64,000 bases of DNA. Origin: Candidatus Thorarchaeota archaeon. GTDB lineage: Archaea; Asgardarchaeota; Thorarchaeia; Thorarchaeales; Thorarchaeaceae. The notes under the pieces were generated by a model. That model did not search any database, had not been told where the DNA came from, and saw only the letters and a program-made list of their open reading frames with translations. The stretch lies in contig PRDJ01000035.1 of the NCBI GenBank assembly GCA_003345555.1, positions 1-64,000 of the forward strand. Reading direction: 5' to 3'. A program made the position numbers and the translations under genes. The stretch's first letter is position 1, and each line of letters starts with the position of its first letter. This document shows, in pieces, positions 17,621 through 24,842 of this stretch.

Positions 17621-18772
17621 CTAGAACACCTTTCGCTTGATATCGATTCCTCGAGCCCGCATCTGCTCAATGAACAGACTAGGAGGAATGGCCTTCTCCG
17701 GCGGAAGCACTCCCCTGTCCTTGATCGTTCCGTCTGCTATCCATACTGCTATGAGCGCGGCAGGAAAGGCTGTTGTTCTCATCATCGATGTCAGGCCGGT
17801 CTCGTCATCGAAGTAGTCGATCAATTCATACTCTACTTTGCGAGACTCAGTTCCTTTCCACCCCTCGACCGTAACACGCAGAAGTGTCACGTCTTTCTCT
17901 GACTTAGGCAGGTTCTTTTCAAGTAGCCTCTCAAGCACCTTCCTAGGGGCTATTTTCTTGCCATCGAAATCCTGTTCGGTACTGTCCATGAATCCAAGCC
18001 TGTAAAGACACCACATTTTGTGCCCATGTCCGGGATATCTCAGCGTTTTGTAGTCAAGGTCCTTGACCTTGCCCTGGTATGTAAGAGGAAGGGTTGAGCT
18101 GCCACCGCTGGTATTGAAGGCCTCAAGCATTCCGAACGGTTCGGGAAACTGGACCTGCTCGAAACCGACAAGCGGGTCCTCGTAAGCTATCTTGCCGCTT
18201 CGCAATACTCTGCAAGGTTCAACATACTCGTTGATCAACCCTTCAACGGAGAATAACAAAGAGTAGTTCAGTGGAGGCTGAGGCTTCTGCTGGAGTCCTC
18301 CCACTCTTATCTTCACTCGCTCTGTCCTAGTCAGATAATCGACCCCGTCGCGCACAAGAACACTGACCATGCCCGGAGCGAGTCCGCAGTCAGGTATCAC
18401 TGTCACCCCGGCCGCCTTGGCTTTACTGTGCATCTCAAGCTGCTTTTCCACGACCGTCAGGTTTCCTCCGAGATCGCACATGTGTACTCCGGTCTCGATT
18501 GCCACTTCTGTACACAAAGTGTTTATCGAATAACTGGCACAACTGATTACCGAGTTCACTCTTGAGAACGACTTGGCCAGCTGGGTCTTGTCCCGACCAT
18601 CCAGCTTCTCTGCGACTGCCTTGGGTCCCGTCTCTTTCGCGAGGCTTTCGGCACGCTGAAGGTCGACGTCGGCTATGTGTATCTGATCGACCTTTGGGTT
18701 CTTGGCAAGATCATACACTGCTCCCCTGCCCATCATGCCTGAGCCAACAACCAGGACCTTCAAGCCAATCAT
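17621..18772 (-). CDS. Saccharopine dehydrogenase-like / L-lysine 6-dehydrogenase family protein
   Basis: This 383-residue NAD(P)-dependent oxidoreductase has an N-terminal Rossmann motif (VVGSGMMGRGAV, residues about 7-18) and an acidic strand end (IADVD). Motifs typical of L-lysine 6-dehydrogenases are present: CDLGG near 98, PDCGLAPGM near 125, FNTSGGSSTLPLTY around 220, and YKTLRYPGHG around 245. The likely reaction is oxidative deamination of lysine at the epsilon position, or a saccharopine-type reaction. Family membership is clear; exact substrate is inferred. Confidence 0.82.
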   Translation of the reverse strand: MIGLKVLVVGSGMMGRGAVYDLAKNPKVDQIHIADVDLQRAESLAKETGPKAVAEKLDGRDKTQLAKSFSRVNSVISCASYSINTLCTEVAIETGVHMCDLGGNLTVVEKQLEMHSKAKAAGVTVIPDCGLAPGMVSVLVRDGVDYLTRTERVKIRVGGLQQKPQPPLNYSLLFSVEGLINEYVEPCRVLRSGKIAYEDPLVGFEQVQFPEPFGMLEAFNTSGGSSTLPLTYQGKVKDLDYKTLRYPGHGHKMWCLYRLGFMDSTEQDFDGKKIAPRKVLERLLEKNLPKSEKDVTLLRVTVEGWKGTESRKVEYELIDYFDDETGLTSMMRTTAFPAALIAVWIADGTIKDRGVLPPEKAIPPSLFIEQMRARGIDIKRKVF

Positions 18773-18979
18773 TCCCTCGCGAGTATTTGACTAGATAGTG
18801 TTCTCCGGGATAAAAACAGTATCGAAGGTTTGAGGAGCCCAATGGCTCACTCCTTTCGAGGAGCACTCTGCCCTCTGATGGTTTCAAGAAAGGTGGCAGG
18901 TGAACGACAGAAATAGCTCCATTCACCAAGAGTCAGCTAACCATGGTAGGTCCTCACGCGGTTCATCTGTTGTTACAGA

Positions 18980-19125
18980 GTACATGAAGAAGAAAGAGTA
19001 GCATCAGCAGACCCGACGAGTTCTCGTCGCCGGGCCCGCAGATGCTCGTGGAGCTAGCAGCTCGATGAGCCGCTAGCTACCTTCCAGCCCTAATCACGAG
19101 CTGTGAGATCGGATGACCCTACTCA
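18980..19125 (-). ncRNA. Highly structured RNA / 3' region with T-rich end
   Basis: Two complex hairpins lie back to back. One spans 19001-19045 (closing stem GCATC/GATGC, apical CGACGA-GTTC-TCGTCG). The other spans 19044-19101 (GCTCGTG/CACGAGC enclosing AGCTAGC/GCTAGCT enclosing GCTC/GAGC). On the minus strand they are followed by TACTCTTTCTTCTTC. I match it to no known riboswitch, SRP or RNase P RNA. It may be the structured 3' UTR and terminator of the small ORF just upstream, or an independent RNA. Confidence 0.45.
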
Positions 19126-19281
19126 CTATGCTCGTTTACTAGTTGGCTGTGTTCTCGTGGTCGAACCTTGGGTCTGACCAGTCCGGGTTGCAGTTGTATG
19201 CGACGCCGTCGGCTGCTCCCTGTTCTGACGATTGCGCTTGTCAGCACGAGACTTGCTAGTGTGATTGTTGTGTTTGCCCAC
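19126..19281 (-). CDS. Candidate small basic Thr/Arg-rich protein (51 residues)
   Basis: A GTG start with GGAGGTGA eight bases upstream opens a 51-codon frame. The product is highly basic and polar: it starts MGKHNNHTSKSRADKRNR, is then rich in Thr, Gln, Arg and Ser, and ends SKRA. It has no hydrophobic core and would be disordered, perhaps nucleic-acid binding. A competing frame on the same strand also stays open for 33 codons but lacks a start codon. The excellent ribosome-binding site is the main support; low complexity is the main doubt. Confidence 0.42.
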   Translation of the reverse strand: MGKHNNHTSKSRADKRNRQNREQPTASHTTATRTGQTQGSTTRTQPTSKRA

Positions 19282-19737
19282 TACCTATCTCACCTCCATG
19301 GCATGATAGAAAGCGGACTGCTGCGATGCATTCCTGTCAGCACAAAGGTGCGGACACGAATCCGCAGTTCTACCTTCTGCGATTGAGATAGGCGTGTATC
19401 GACACGTCGGCAAGATGGGGATCCGACTCAGTGAGCTGAAAGCCCTTGGTCGAAATCCGTACTCCCCGATTCAATTGTGGTAGATACGATGTATCATGTT
19501 GAGGCAGTATCGCCTTCACACACATATGCGTAATGAATGCTAATAAAGCTTTACCCAGCCGTTTCGGGAAATCAGGGATTTATCAGGTCCCGCCGCAGGT
19601 GTTCGGGCTGTAACGCACTTGTTCATGAGAGTGGCAAATTTGCCCTATTTTCGGCGATTTGCTGTCAGATTCAAGGCGCACAAACATACGAAATCCCGAC
19701 TTCCAAATCTGACTGACCGACTAGAAGCGTCGCAAGT
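19282..19737. other. 456-base gap with palindromes and a leader hairpin, no convincing gene
   Basis: This lies between the small ORF and the MoaD-like gene. It contains a perfect 12-base palindrome GGCAAATTTGCC (19633-19644), a TGCGGA-CACGAA-TCCGCA hairpin (around 19348-19366) in the presumed leader of the small ORF, and an AT-rich AAGCTTTATTAGC stretch (about 19540-19555) that could be its promoter. Short open frames on the plus strand look like noise. Confidence 0.4.
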
Positions 19738-19747
19738 TCATGAACTT
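19734..19747. repeat. Perfect 14-base palindrome over the MoaD-like stop codon
   Basis: AAGTTCATGAACTT is its own reverse complement and spans the TCA TGA end of the MoaD-like gene. With no loop it cannot form a normal RNA hairpin, so if functional it would be a protein-binding site. Chance is possible. Confidence 0.35.
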
Positions 19748-19986
19748 CCTCCGCCGACCGGGGGAAAGAATACCACGAGATCATCATCGGACAGTTTCTG
19801 ATTCAAGTCGAAAGTGCGGACACCATTGACGAATATGATGCGTGCTTGGTCGGGCGGAAATCGAAGCCTGGCAATTATATCCGAGATTCTTCCGTGCTGC
19901 AGCTCCACTTCGAAGGACTCTCCTATCGCCGTACCGGGCGGCGCAAACTGACGAAGCGTTGCATAGAGCTTGACGTTAACGTGCAT
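19738..19986 (-). CDS. MoaD/ThiS-like sulfur carrier protein with a non-terminal diglycine
   Basis: This 82-residue beta-grasp (ubiquitin-like) protein begins VNVKLYATLRQF and contains DIIARL and FVNGV, then ends PPVGGGSS. MoaD and ThiS normally end exactly in Gly-Gly, where the C-terminus is adenylated and thiocarboxylated. Here two serines follow, so activation would need trimming or would fail. It lies nine bases after a second MoaD-like gene and near aldehyde:ferredoxin oxidoreductase, so a role in tungstopterin cofactor synthesis is likely. A 14-base palindrome overlaps its stop. Confidence 0.8.
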   Translation of the reverse strand: MHVNVKLYATLRQFAPPGTAIGESFEVELQHGRISDIIARLRFPPDQARIIFVNGVRTFDLNQKLSDDDLVVFFPPVGGGSS

Positions 19987-19995
19987 CCCAATCGC

Positions 19996-20316
19996 CTAGT
20001 AGTAGTCGACATCCACGTCAGTATGCGTGTAGCCATGACCCTTGAGATGCTGCCCTCCGCAGAGAAGAACCATGTTGAACGGAAAGAGACCTATGCGAGC
20101 TCCTTCTGGAATAAGTGAAGAGGGCTTTGCGAGAGTACCATCAATGAAACAGTCTCCAAGATCACTTGGCTTCAAGCCTAGACGTGCGACTAGGCCGCCG
20201 AACGTCTCGTTCGAGATACTATCGAGCCGCAACACCGTGTCTTCGTCAGGTCGACTATCTGGAACTAGGGACCTTAGTGCACCGTACAAATGAATCTCTA
20301 TCCGTCTGGAATTCAT
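19996..20316 (-). CDS. MoaD-like ubiquitin-fold protein with C-terminal tail
   Basis: This 106-residue protein of the beta-grasp type has an IEIHLYGALRSL N-terminal strand-helix, a middle GLKPSDLG segment, and EGARIGLFPFNMVLLCGG near the end. The Gly-Gly is followed by a 20-residue His/Asp-rich tail (QHLKGHGYTHTDV...), so the diglycine is internal. The ATG at 20316 has AAGGA eight bases upstream and is preferred over a start 16 codons earlier. It is paired with the smaller MoaD-like protein. Its role is probably sulfur carriage for the pterin cofactor, or a scaffold. Confidence 0.7.
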   Translation of the reverse strand: MNSRRIEIHLYGALRSLVPDSRPDEDTVLRLDSISNETFGGLVARLGLKPSDLGDCFIDGTLAKPSSLIPEGARIGLFPFNMVLLCGGQHLKGHGYTHTDVDVDYY

Positions 20317-20404
20317 GATTGTCTTCCTTACATCGCTTGTCTCTTGAGCGACTATGCATTGCAATCTAGCTTACGTAAGACAATAAGCTTGCGGATATGG
20401 TTGC

Positions 20405-20440
20405 TGAAAAATGAGGAAGGAGGGGATTCAGAATCCCCTC
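20405..20440 (-). terminator. Hairpin plus T-rich terminator of the aldehyde oxidoreductase gene
   Basis: Thirteen bases after the stop of the oxidoreductase gene, a perfect 9-bp inverted repeat (GAGGGGATT-CAG-AATCCCCTC, 20420-20440) is followed on the minus strand by CTTCCTCATTTTTCA. This separates the oxidoreductase transcript from the MoaD-like genes and is the second clear hairpin/T-tract end in the window. Confidence 0.7.
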
Positions 20441-20452
20441 TTCGGTCTAATA

Positions 20453-22246
20453 CTAGGTTCCCTTGTATACTGCGTCGATATCTCCATCAGAGACATCGAA
20501 CGTGACATTGTGAGGCGGAAGCTTCTCTGTTCGGAAGAACTCAGGTAGACGGTCATCTCGTTCTGTGAAGCCTGCTCTCTTGTTGAAGTCGCGTTCGGCC
20601 TTCAGCACTTTCATTCCATACTCCGTCACATCGATCTTCTTACCAAGGAATGCATCCACGCTGTCTGTCATTCCCTTGAATCCCTCGTCAATGTCGAGGA
20701 CTGCGAACGCAATGAACAGACAATAGCCAGTGGAATCGATGTACGCGGTAGTGGCTTGAAAGGCTCGCGAGAGATCTGCTTTCTTGAGTTCTCTTGGGTC
20801 AGTGACCTTGCCCTTGATTCCAAGTATCTCTGCGGCGATTGTGTAACCTGACGTATGGTCGGCTCCCATCGGAGTTGTCGCATAGGTCACACCAATACCA
20901 CGGATTGGTCTTGGGTCGTAGGCCGGCAGTGACTGTCCTTTGACAACAGGAATCCGTGTCACTCCCAACACGTGACCTGCACTTGACGCCCCCGAGGATA
21001 CCAATCTGCCAAGGTAGGACTTGGGATTGTACGCTTCCTTAAGTGCAGCTATAGCTGCTGGTCCGTCGCCGAACTTGATCATTCCTGATTCCATCAGCAT
21101 TGCAAGCGTGTTTCCAGTCTCAATGGTATCCAATCCGAGGTCGTTGCAGAGCCTGTTCAGTTCCGCTATGTCTTGAAGCACATCGATGCCCAGATTGGGC
21201 CCTAACGACCACGTCGTTTCGTACTCAAGAGGCGAAACATGCATCTTACCTGTGTTCTCATATGGTACTGCGTTGGAGCAAGCCATGATGCAGCCGACAT
21301 GACACGGGTGACCGTACTTTCCTTCTGCCTTGTCGCCGAATTTCGCTTTCGTCTTGTCCACAAGCTCGTGTATGGCTTCTCCAGATACCTTGGCCGCGTT
21401 TTCGAAGCGTCCGGCACTGAAAGCTCTTGTGGGCAAACCGCCTGCTTCATTCAGGATGTTGATGAGCACTGCCGTTCCATAGTTTTTCAGGGCACCGAAC
21501 GGCTTTCCCTGTGGATCCTTGAGAACGCCCGTGACGGCCTGAGTATCAAGCGCCTTGGCGAGCGCTTTCCTACCACTCTCGAAGAGTGTCTTATCCTTGG
21601 CTGTTGGCACTGCCCCGCCTGTGTCCTCGCTGATGATTGCGACGACATGCTTTGAGCCGAGGACTGCACCGATCCCGCCTCGTCCAGCGTACCTGCCAGG
21701 GTCGTTGTTCTCGATATTGTTACCGAAGATTCCGGCTGCCTTCATCAAGCGCTGTCCAGCAACCCCGCACCCAATCACGCCGGGTTTGGACGGGAAATCC
21801 TTCCAAGCCTTTGCAATCATCTCATAGCATCCTATTCCGGCATAGTCATTCTTCTTGAGGATCTCGGCCTTGTCCTTCCCTACGTGGATGATGTACCAGT
21901 CTGTCGTACCTTTGGGTGGGGCACCCTCAATAATGATTCCTTTTACGCCTATACGACCCAGCTTAGTCGCTGTAATTCCGCCTGCATTAGACTCCTTTAT
22001 GCCGCTGGTAAGCGGCGATTTCGCACCAACACTCAGCCTCCCGGAGGAAGGCGCAGAGGTCCCGGCTAGGAGACCTGGCGAAACAACAAACTTGTTGCGT
22101 TCGCGGAGCGGGTGGCACGTGGGATCGACTTCAGTGGACACGATTGTTGAAGTGAAAGCACGGCCAGCCAGCTGTTCCTGCTCAGGCTTGACCTTCTCCC
22201 ATTTGAAGCTGAGGTCATTCATATTGACTCTCAGGATCTTGCTCAT
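20453..22246 (-). CDS. aor: Tungsten-containing aldehyde:ferredoxin oxidoreductase
   Basis: This 597-residue enzyme oxidises aldehydes to carboxylic acids with ferredoxin as acceptor, using a tungstobispterin and one [4Fe-4S] cluster. The N-terminal region has GRAFTS and PLTSG in the pterin-binding part; GRYAGRGGIGAVLGSK (about 185-200) is the family hallmark. Cluster ligands appear as Cys315-x3-Cys319-x3-Cys323 plus Cys509 (TGYCLF). The first spacing is one residue longer than the Cys-x2-Cys of Pyrococcus AOR. AAGGAGG lies 13 bases before the ATG. It is divergent from its likely electron-transfer partners. Confidence 0.92.
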   Translation of the reverse strand: MSKILRVNMNDLSFKWEKVKPEQEQLAGRAFTSTIVSTEVDPTCHPLRERNKFVVSPGLLAGTSAPSSGRLSVGAKSPLTSGIKESNAGGITATKLGRIGVKGIIIEGAPPKGTTDWYIIHVGKDKAEILKKNDYAGIGCYEMIAKAWKDFPSKPGVIGCGVAGQRLMKAAGIFGNNIENNDPGRYAGRGGIGAVLGSKHVVAIISEDTGGAVPTAKDKTLFESGRKALAKALDTQAVTGVLKDPQGKPFGALKNYGTAVLINILNEAGGLPTRAFSAGRFENAAKVSGEAIHELVDKTKAKFGDKAEGKYGHPCHVGCIMACSNAVPYENTGKMHVSPLEYETTWSLGPNLGIDVLQDIAELNRLCNDLGLDTIETGNTLAMLMESGMIKFGDGPAAIAALKEAYNPKSYLGRLVSSGASSAGHVLGVTRIPVVKGQSLPAYDPRPIRGIGVTYATTPMGADHTSGYTIAAEILGIKGKVTDPRELKKADLSRAFQATTAYIDSTGYCLFIAFAVLDIDEGFKGMTDSVDAFLGKKIDVTEYGMKVLKAERDFNKRAGFTERDDRLPEFFRTEKLPPHNVTFDVSDGDIDAVYKGT

Positions 22247-22478
22247 ACTGGTCTAAACGCCTCCTTGCTGCTGAAGACATACATACTGCTGGGATATATG
22301 CCAGTGTTATGCACGACTGCGCATATCGTGCTTCTCTTTACAAGCAGGTGCACGTCAGAAGTGGAAGTGTTCTGAAGTTGGAGAAGTACCGAATCCTCTC
22401 TAGGGCCGAAAGAGAATATAGTCCCTTTTTGCTAGGCACAGGTGAGCAGATTCCGTACAGAAAGGATCGTTGAGTCAG

Positions 22479-23348
22479 ATGTGTGAATGGTGTTACAAAC
22501 ACGGTGCGGGTCAGAAGTGGTACTTGAACTCGAAGAACTACCTGCGTGAGACCGCACTTGAGGTCGGGGCCCATGATTACATCTTTGAGTTATGGAAGCA
22601 GTTTGACAAGGTCTATCTCCAGAGGATTTATGGTATTTCCATGAAGGGACCGGGATACAAGTTCCGGATTCCCTTGGTTGGCAGGGTTCTGAGAAGCTAC
22701 GTCAATGGATGGTTCCGTAAGGAGAGACCGGTAAAAGGTCGAAACCCGAGAAGAGCAGAAGGGCATCCAGGGCAGGTTGTGCCACTTGAAGATGCAAAGA
22801 AGATTCTGGAGCTCGCGAGTCCCATTCTCAGAGTCAATTGCGCTTGCAGGAAGATGACGCGCGGAATCAATGATCCCTGTTGCCTTGCTTTTGGTGCGCT
22901 CGCCGAGATGGTTCCCAAGCTGCCACGCTACATTCCAGATCGAGGGATGGAACCCCTTCACGTCGATGAAGCACAATCATTCGTAGAGGAGATGAATACG
23001 GCTGGGCGCATCAACACCGTCTGGTTTGGCCCCATGCCCTACATCGCTGCGCTGTGTAACTGCCAACAACCGGAATGCGCCGCCGTGAGACTCAAGACCT
23101 CCTACAATCTCCAATTCCTATACAAAGGCGAATACGTGTCCAAGGTTGATTTGTCAAAATGCGACGGTTGTCGTGCTTGTTCATCGAGATGCCAGTTCGG
23201 TGCGCTGACCTTTAGCCACTTGATGAACGGCCCGTTCATCGACGCTTGGAAATGCTATGGCTGCGGTCTATGTGCCACGGCATGTCCTCAGCATGCAATC
23301 CAGCTTGTCGAGCGTGTCTCACTTCCCGCTCTCAAGGAGGTATGGTGA
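22479..23348 (+). CDS. Cysteine-rich Fe-S protein with C-terminal dicluster ferredoxin domain
   Basis: This 289-residue protein likely carries electrons for the divergent aldehyde oxidoreductase. It starts with CEWC, has further cysteine groups in the middle (CACRK...PCC near 125-140 and CNCQQPEC around 190-197), and ends with a two-[4Fe-4S] ferredoxin module (CDGCRACSSRC and CYGCGLCATACP, about 226-270). The N-terminal 120 residues are basic and not recognised. An in-frame TTG at 22470 is a possible alternative start. Its stop TGA is immediately followed by the next ferredoxin in the same frame. Confidence 0.85.
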   Translation: MCEWCYKHGAGQKWYLNSKNYLRETALEVGAHDYIFELWKQFDKVYLQRIYGISMKGPGYKFRIPLVGRVLRSYVNGWFRKERPVKGRNPRRAEGHPGQVVPLEDAKKILELASPILRVNCACRKMTRGINDPCCLAFGALAEMVPKLPRYIPDRGMEPLHVDEAQSFVEEMNTAGRINTVWFGPMPYIAALCNCQQPECAAVRLKTSYNLQFLYKGEYVSKVDLSKCDGCRACSSRCQFGALTFSHLMNGPFIDAWKCYGCGLCATACPQHAIQLVERVSLPALKEVW

Positions 23349-23570
23349 ACGAAAACACATATCGCTGTAGACTACGGGAAATGTGGAGATCCAAGGGAGT
23401 GCAAGAAGTGCCTTCTGGCTTGCCCTTCTGCACTCTTCATTTTGTACTCCCCGGATAGAGAGAGTAACGATCCGAGCGTGTGGAGAGTAGACGTAGCGTT
23501 CACTGACCTTTGCACCCGCTGCCTAGATTGTGTGAACGCCTGTCCCAAAGGTGCCATCAGAATCAAATGA
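23349..23570 (+). CDS. Small dicluster ferredoxin with an apparent ACG start
   Basis: Directly after the TGA of the previous gene, the same frame encodes about 73 residues: THIAVDYGKCGDPREC, KCLLACP, then CTRCLDCVNACP. This is a plausible two-[4Fe-4S] ferredoxin. No ATG, GTG or TTG precedes the conserved N-terminus. The first codon after the TGA is ACG, and AAGGAGGT lies seven bases before it, the ideal distance. A single C-to-T change would give a standard ATG. So this is a non-AUG start, a recent mutation or a sequencing error. Read-through of the TGA is a less likely alternative. Confidence 0.72.
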   Translation, partial: TKTHIAVDYGKCGDPRECKKCLLACPSALFILYSPDRESNDPSVWRVDVAFTDLCTRCLDCVNACPKGAIRIK

Positions 23571-23588
23571 TGGTGCGCCAGAGAGATA

Positions 23589-24809
23589 TCAAGGCGTTGT
23601 TTGAGACTTCAGAGGAGCTCTCCTATAGAGAGCCCATGAAACGATTAGGTACAGAATTGAGGCGCCCAGTATCGCTTCAAAGAGCACCCTGATTCCCACT
23701 TCATAGAACGGTTCGAATAGAACAGGAATCAACGCGTTGCCAATGAACTGTGCTGACATGAGAAGACCTGCTAGGGCGCCGCGCTTTCCAGGTGCGAGCA
23801 TCTGGCTATAGTAAATCGAAGTAGGATATAGCATTCCTGCGGCAACCGCAACGACGAGGAGGGCAGCTGTGACACGCGGCAGACTGAGCGGATTCCCAAG
23901 GTCGTCTATACTAGTAAGAACAATGGCGGAAAGAATCAGTGTCGTTATCCCCAGTATGAGAGGAAGACGTACTCCTCTACGTTTAGTGAGCCAGCCCGCA
24001 ACGACTCCCACAACAGCGGCCACTAGGCCGGAGATCATCAGGAGATTGCCGATGACAGTGTCACTAATCAGACCCGTGAGCGCCCTCGAGGTCCAGACTA
24101 CTGTCGCAAGATATGTCTCAGCGAACATGAATCCCATGAGCATAAGCAACAGAACCACAGGTCGACGTAATTCCTGTGATACGTATGAGAGAAAGACTCT
24201 CATTCCGGAACCAACTGCCCGGGCAGTTCCTGCATTTCTGCTGAATGCAATAGCTGGCAACACAAGAAGTGTTACGAAGAACAGTGAGGCATAGAACCAA
24301 CGCCAACTGTGTGTCAGAATAATACTTGCGGCAAAAGGTCCCAATGCAACACCGATTGACCCCACGGCTCCTATTATGCCCATCTTTGTTGGGACGCTTT
24401 CTGGTGGTGTTAGATCTGTTATGAGTGCGATGGCCGCGGGATTGATGAATCCCCACCCTATGCCCATTATGATGTGTGCTCCGGCGTAGGTACTAACCGA
24501 TGTGGATGTTGCTGACATAGCCAGCCCAAGTGAGGACAGCGCCACCCCACAAAACACAACGGGCGTTCTTCCTACGACATCTGAGATAGCGCCCGAGATC
24601 AGCTGCAATATGGCAAAGGGCACCATGAATGCTGTGATGGCGACCATTACCTCACTCGGGTCCACAGCGAACTCATGCGAGAGAGAACCAAAAAGAACCA
24701 GCATACCATTCATGATGAATGGCCCAACTAATAGAAGGACATAGGCAGCACCTTCGGCCAATCCTGATCTTGGTTTCTTTTCGCAGCTTACTTGCTCTAC
24801 ATCAGACAT
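23589..24809 (-). CDS. MFS transporter (12 helices, drug/metabolite efflux type)
   Basis: This 406-residue major facilitator has about 12 predicted helices in two halves. The loop after helix 2 carries SDVVGRTPVVFCG, the usual MFS loop 2-3 signature in a DHA1-like form, and the later loop has GWLTKRRGVRLP. The start at 24809 has GGTGA nine bases upstream; an ATG three codons earlier is possible. It lies 33 bases after the Fe-S subunit of the FAD/Fe-S operon, so it may move the substrate or product of that enzyme. Substrate is unknown. Confidence 0.85.
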   Translation of the reverse strand: MSDVEQVSCEKKPRSGLAEGAAYVLLLVGPFIMNGMLVLFGSLSHEFAVDPSEVMVAITAFMVPFAILQLISGAISDVVGRTPVVFCGVALSSLGLAMSATSTSVSTYAGAHIIMGIGWGFINPAAIALITDLTPPESVPTKMGIIGAVGSIGVALGPFAASIILTHSWRWFYASLFFVTLLVLPAIAFSRNAGTARAVGSGMRVFLSYVSQELRRPVVLLLMLMGFMFAETYLATVVWTSRALTGLISDTVIGNLLMISGLVAAVVGVVAGWLTKRRGVRLPLILGITTLILSAIVLTSIDDLGNPLSLPRVTAALLVVAVAAGMLYPTSIYYSQMLAPGKRGALAGLLMSAQFIGNALIPVLFEPFYEVGIRVLFEAILGASILYLIVSWALYRRAPLKSQTTP

Positions 24810-24842
24810 ACCTGCCATTCACCTCTCTCATTGATTCTGCTC

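Noticed and set aside
19141-19230. tRNA-like T-loop (GGTTCGACC on the minus strand)
   Set aside because: The flanking bases do not form a T-stem, acceptor stem or anticodon arm; the motif lies inside the small ORF region.
23346-23348. TGA read-through or selenocysteine joining the two ferredoxin genes
   Set aside because: The upstream protein is complete with two clusters, no SECIS-like structure was recognised, and a strong ribosome-binding site is placed for a fresh start at 23349.
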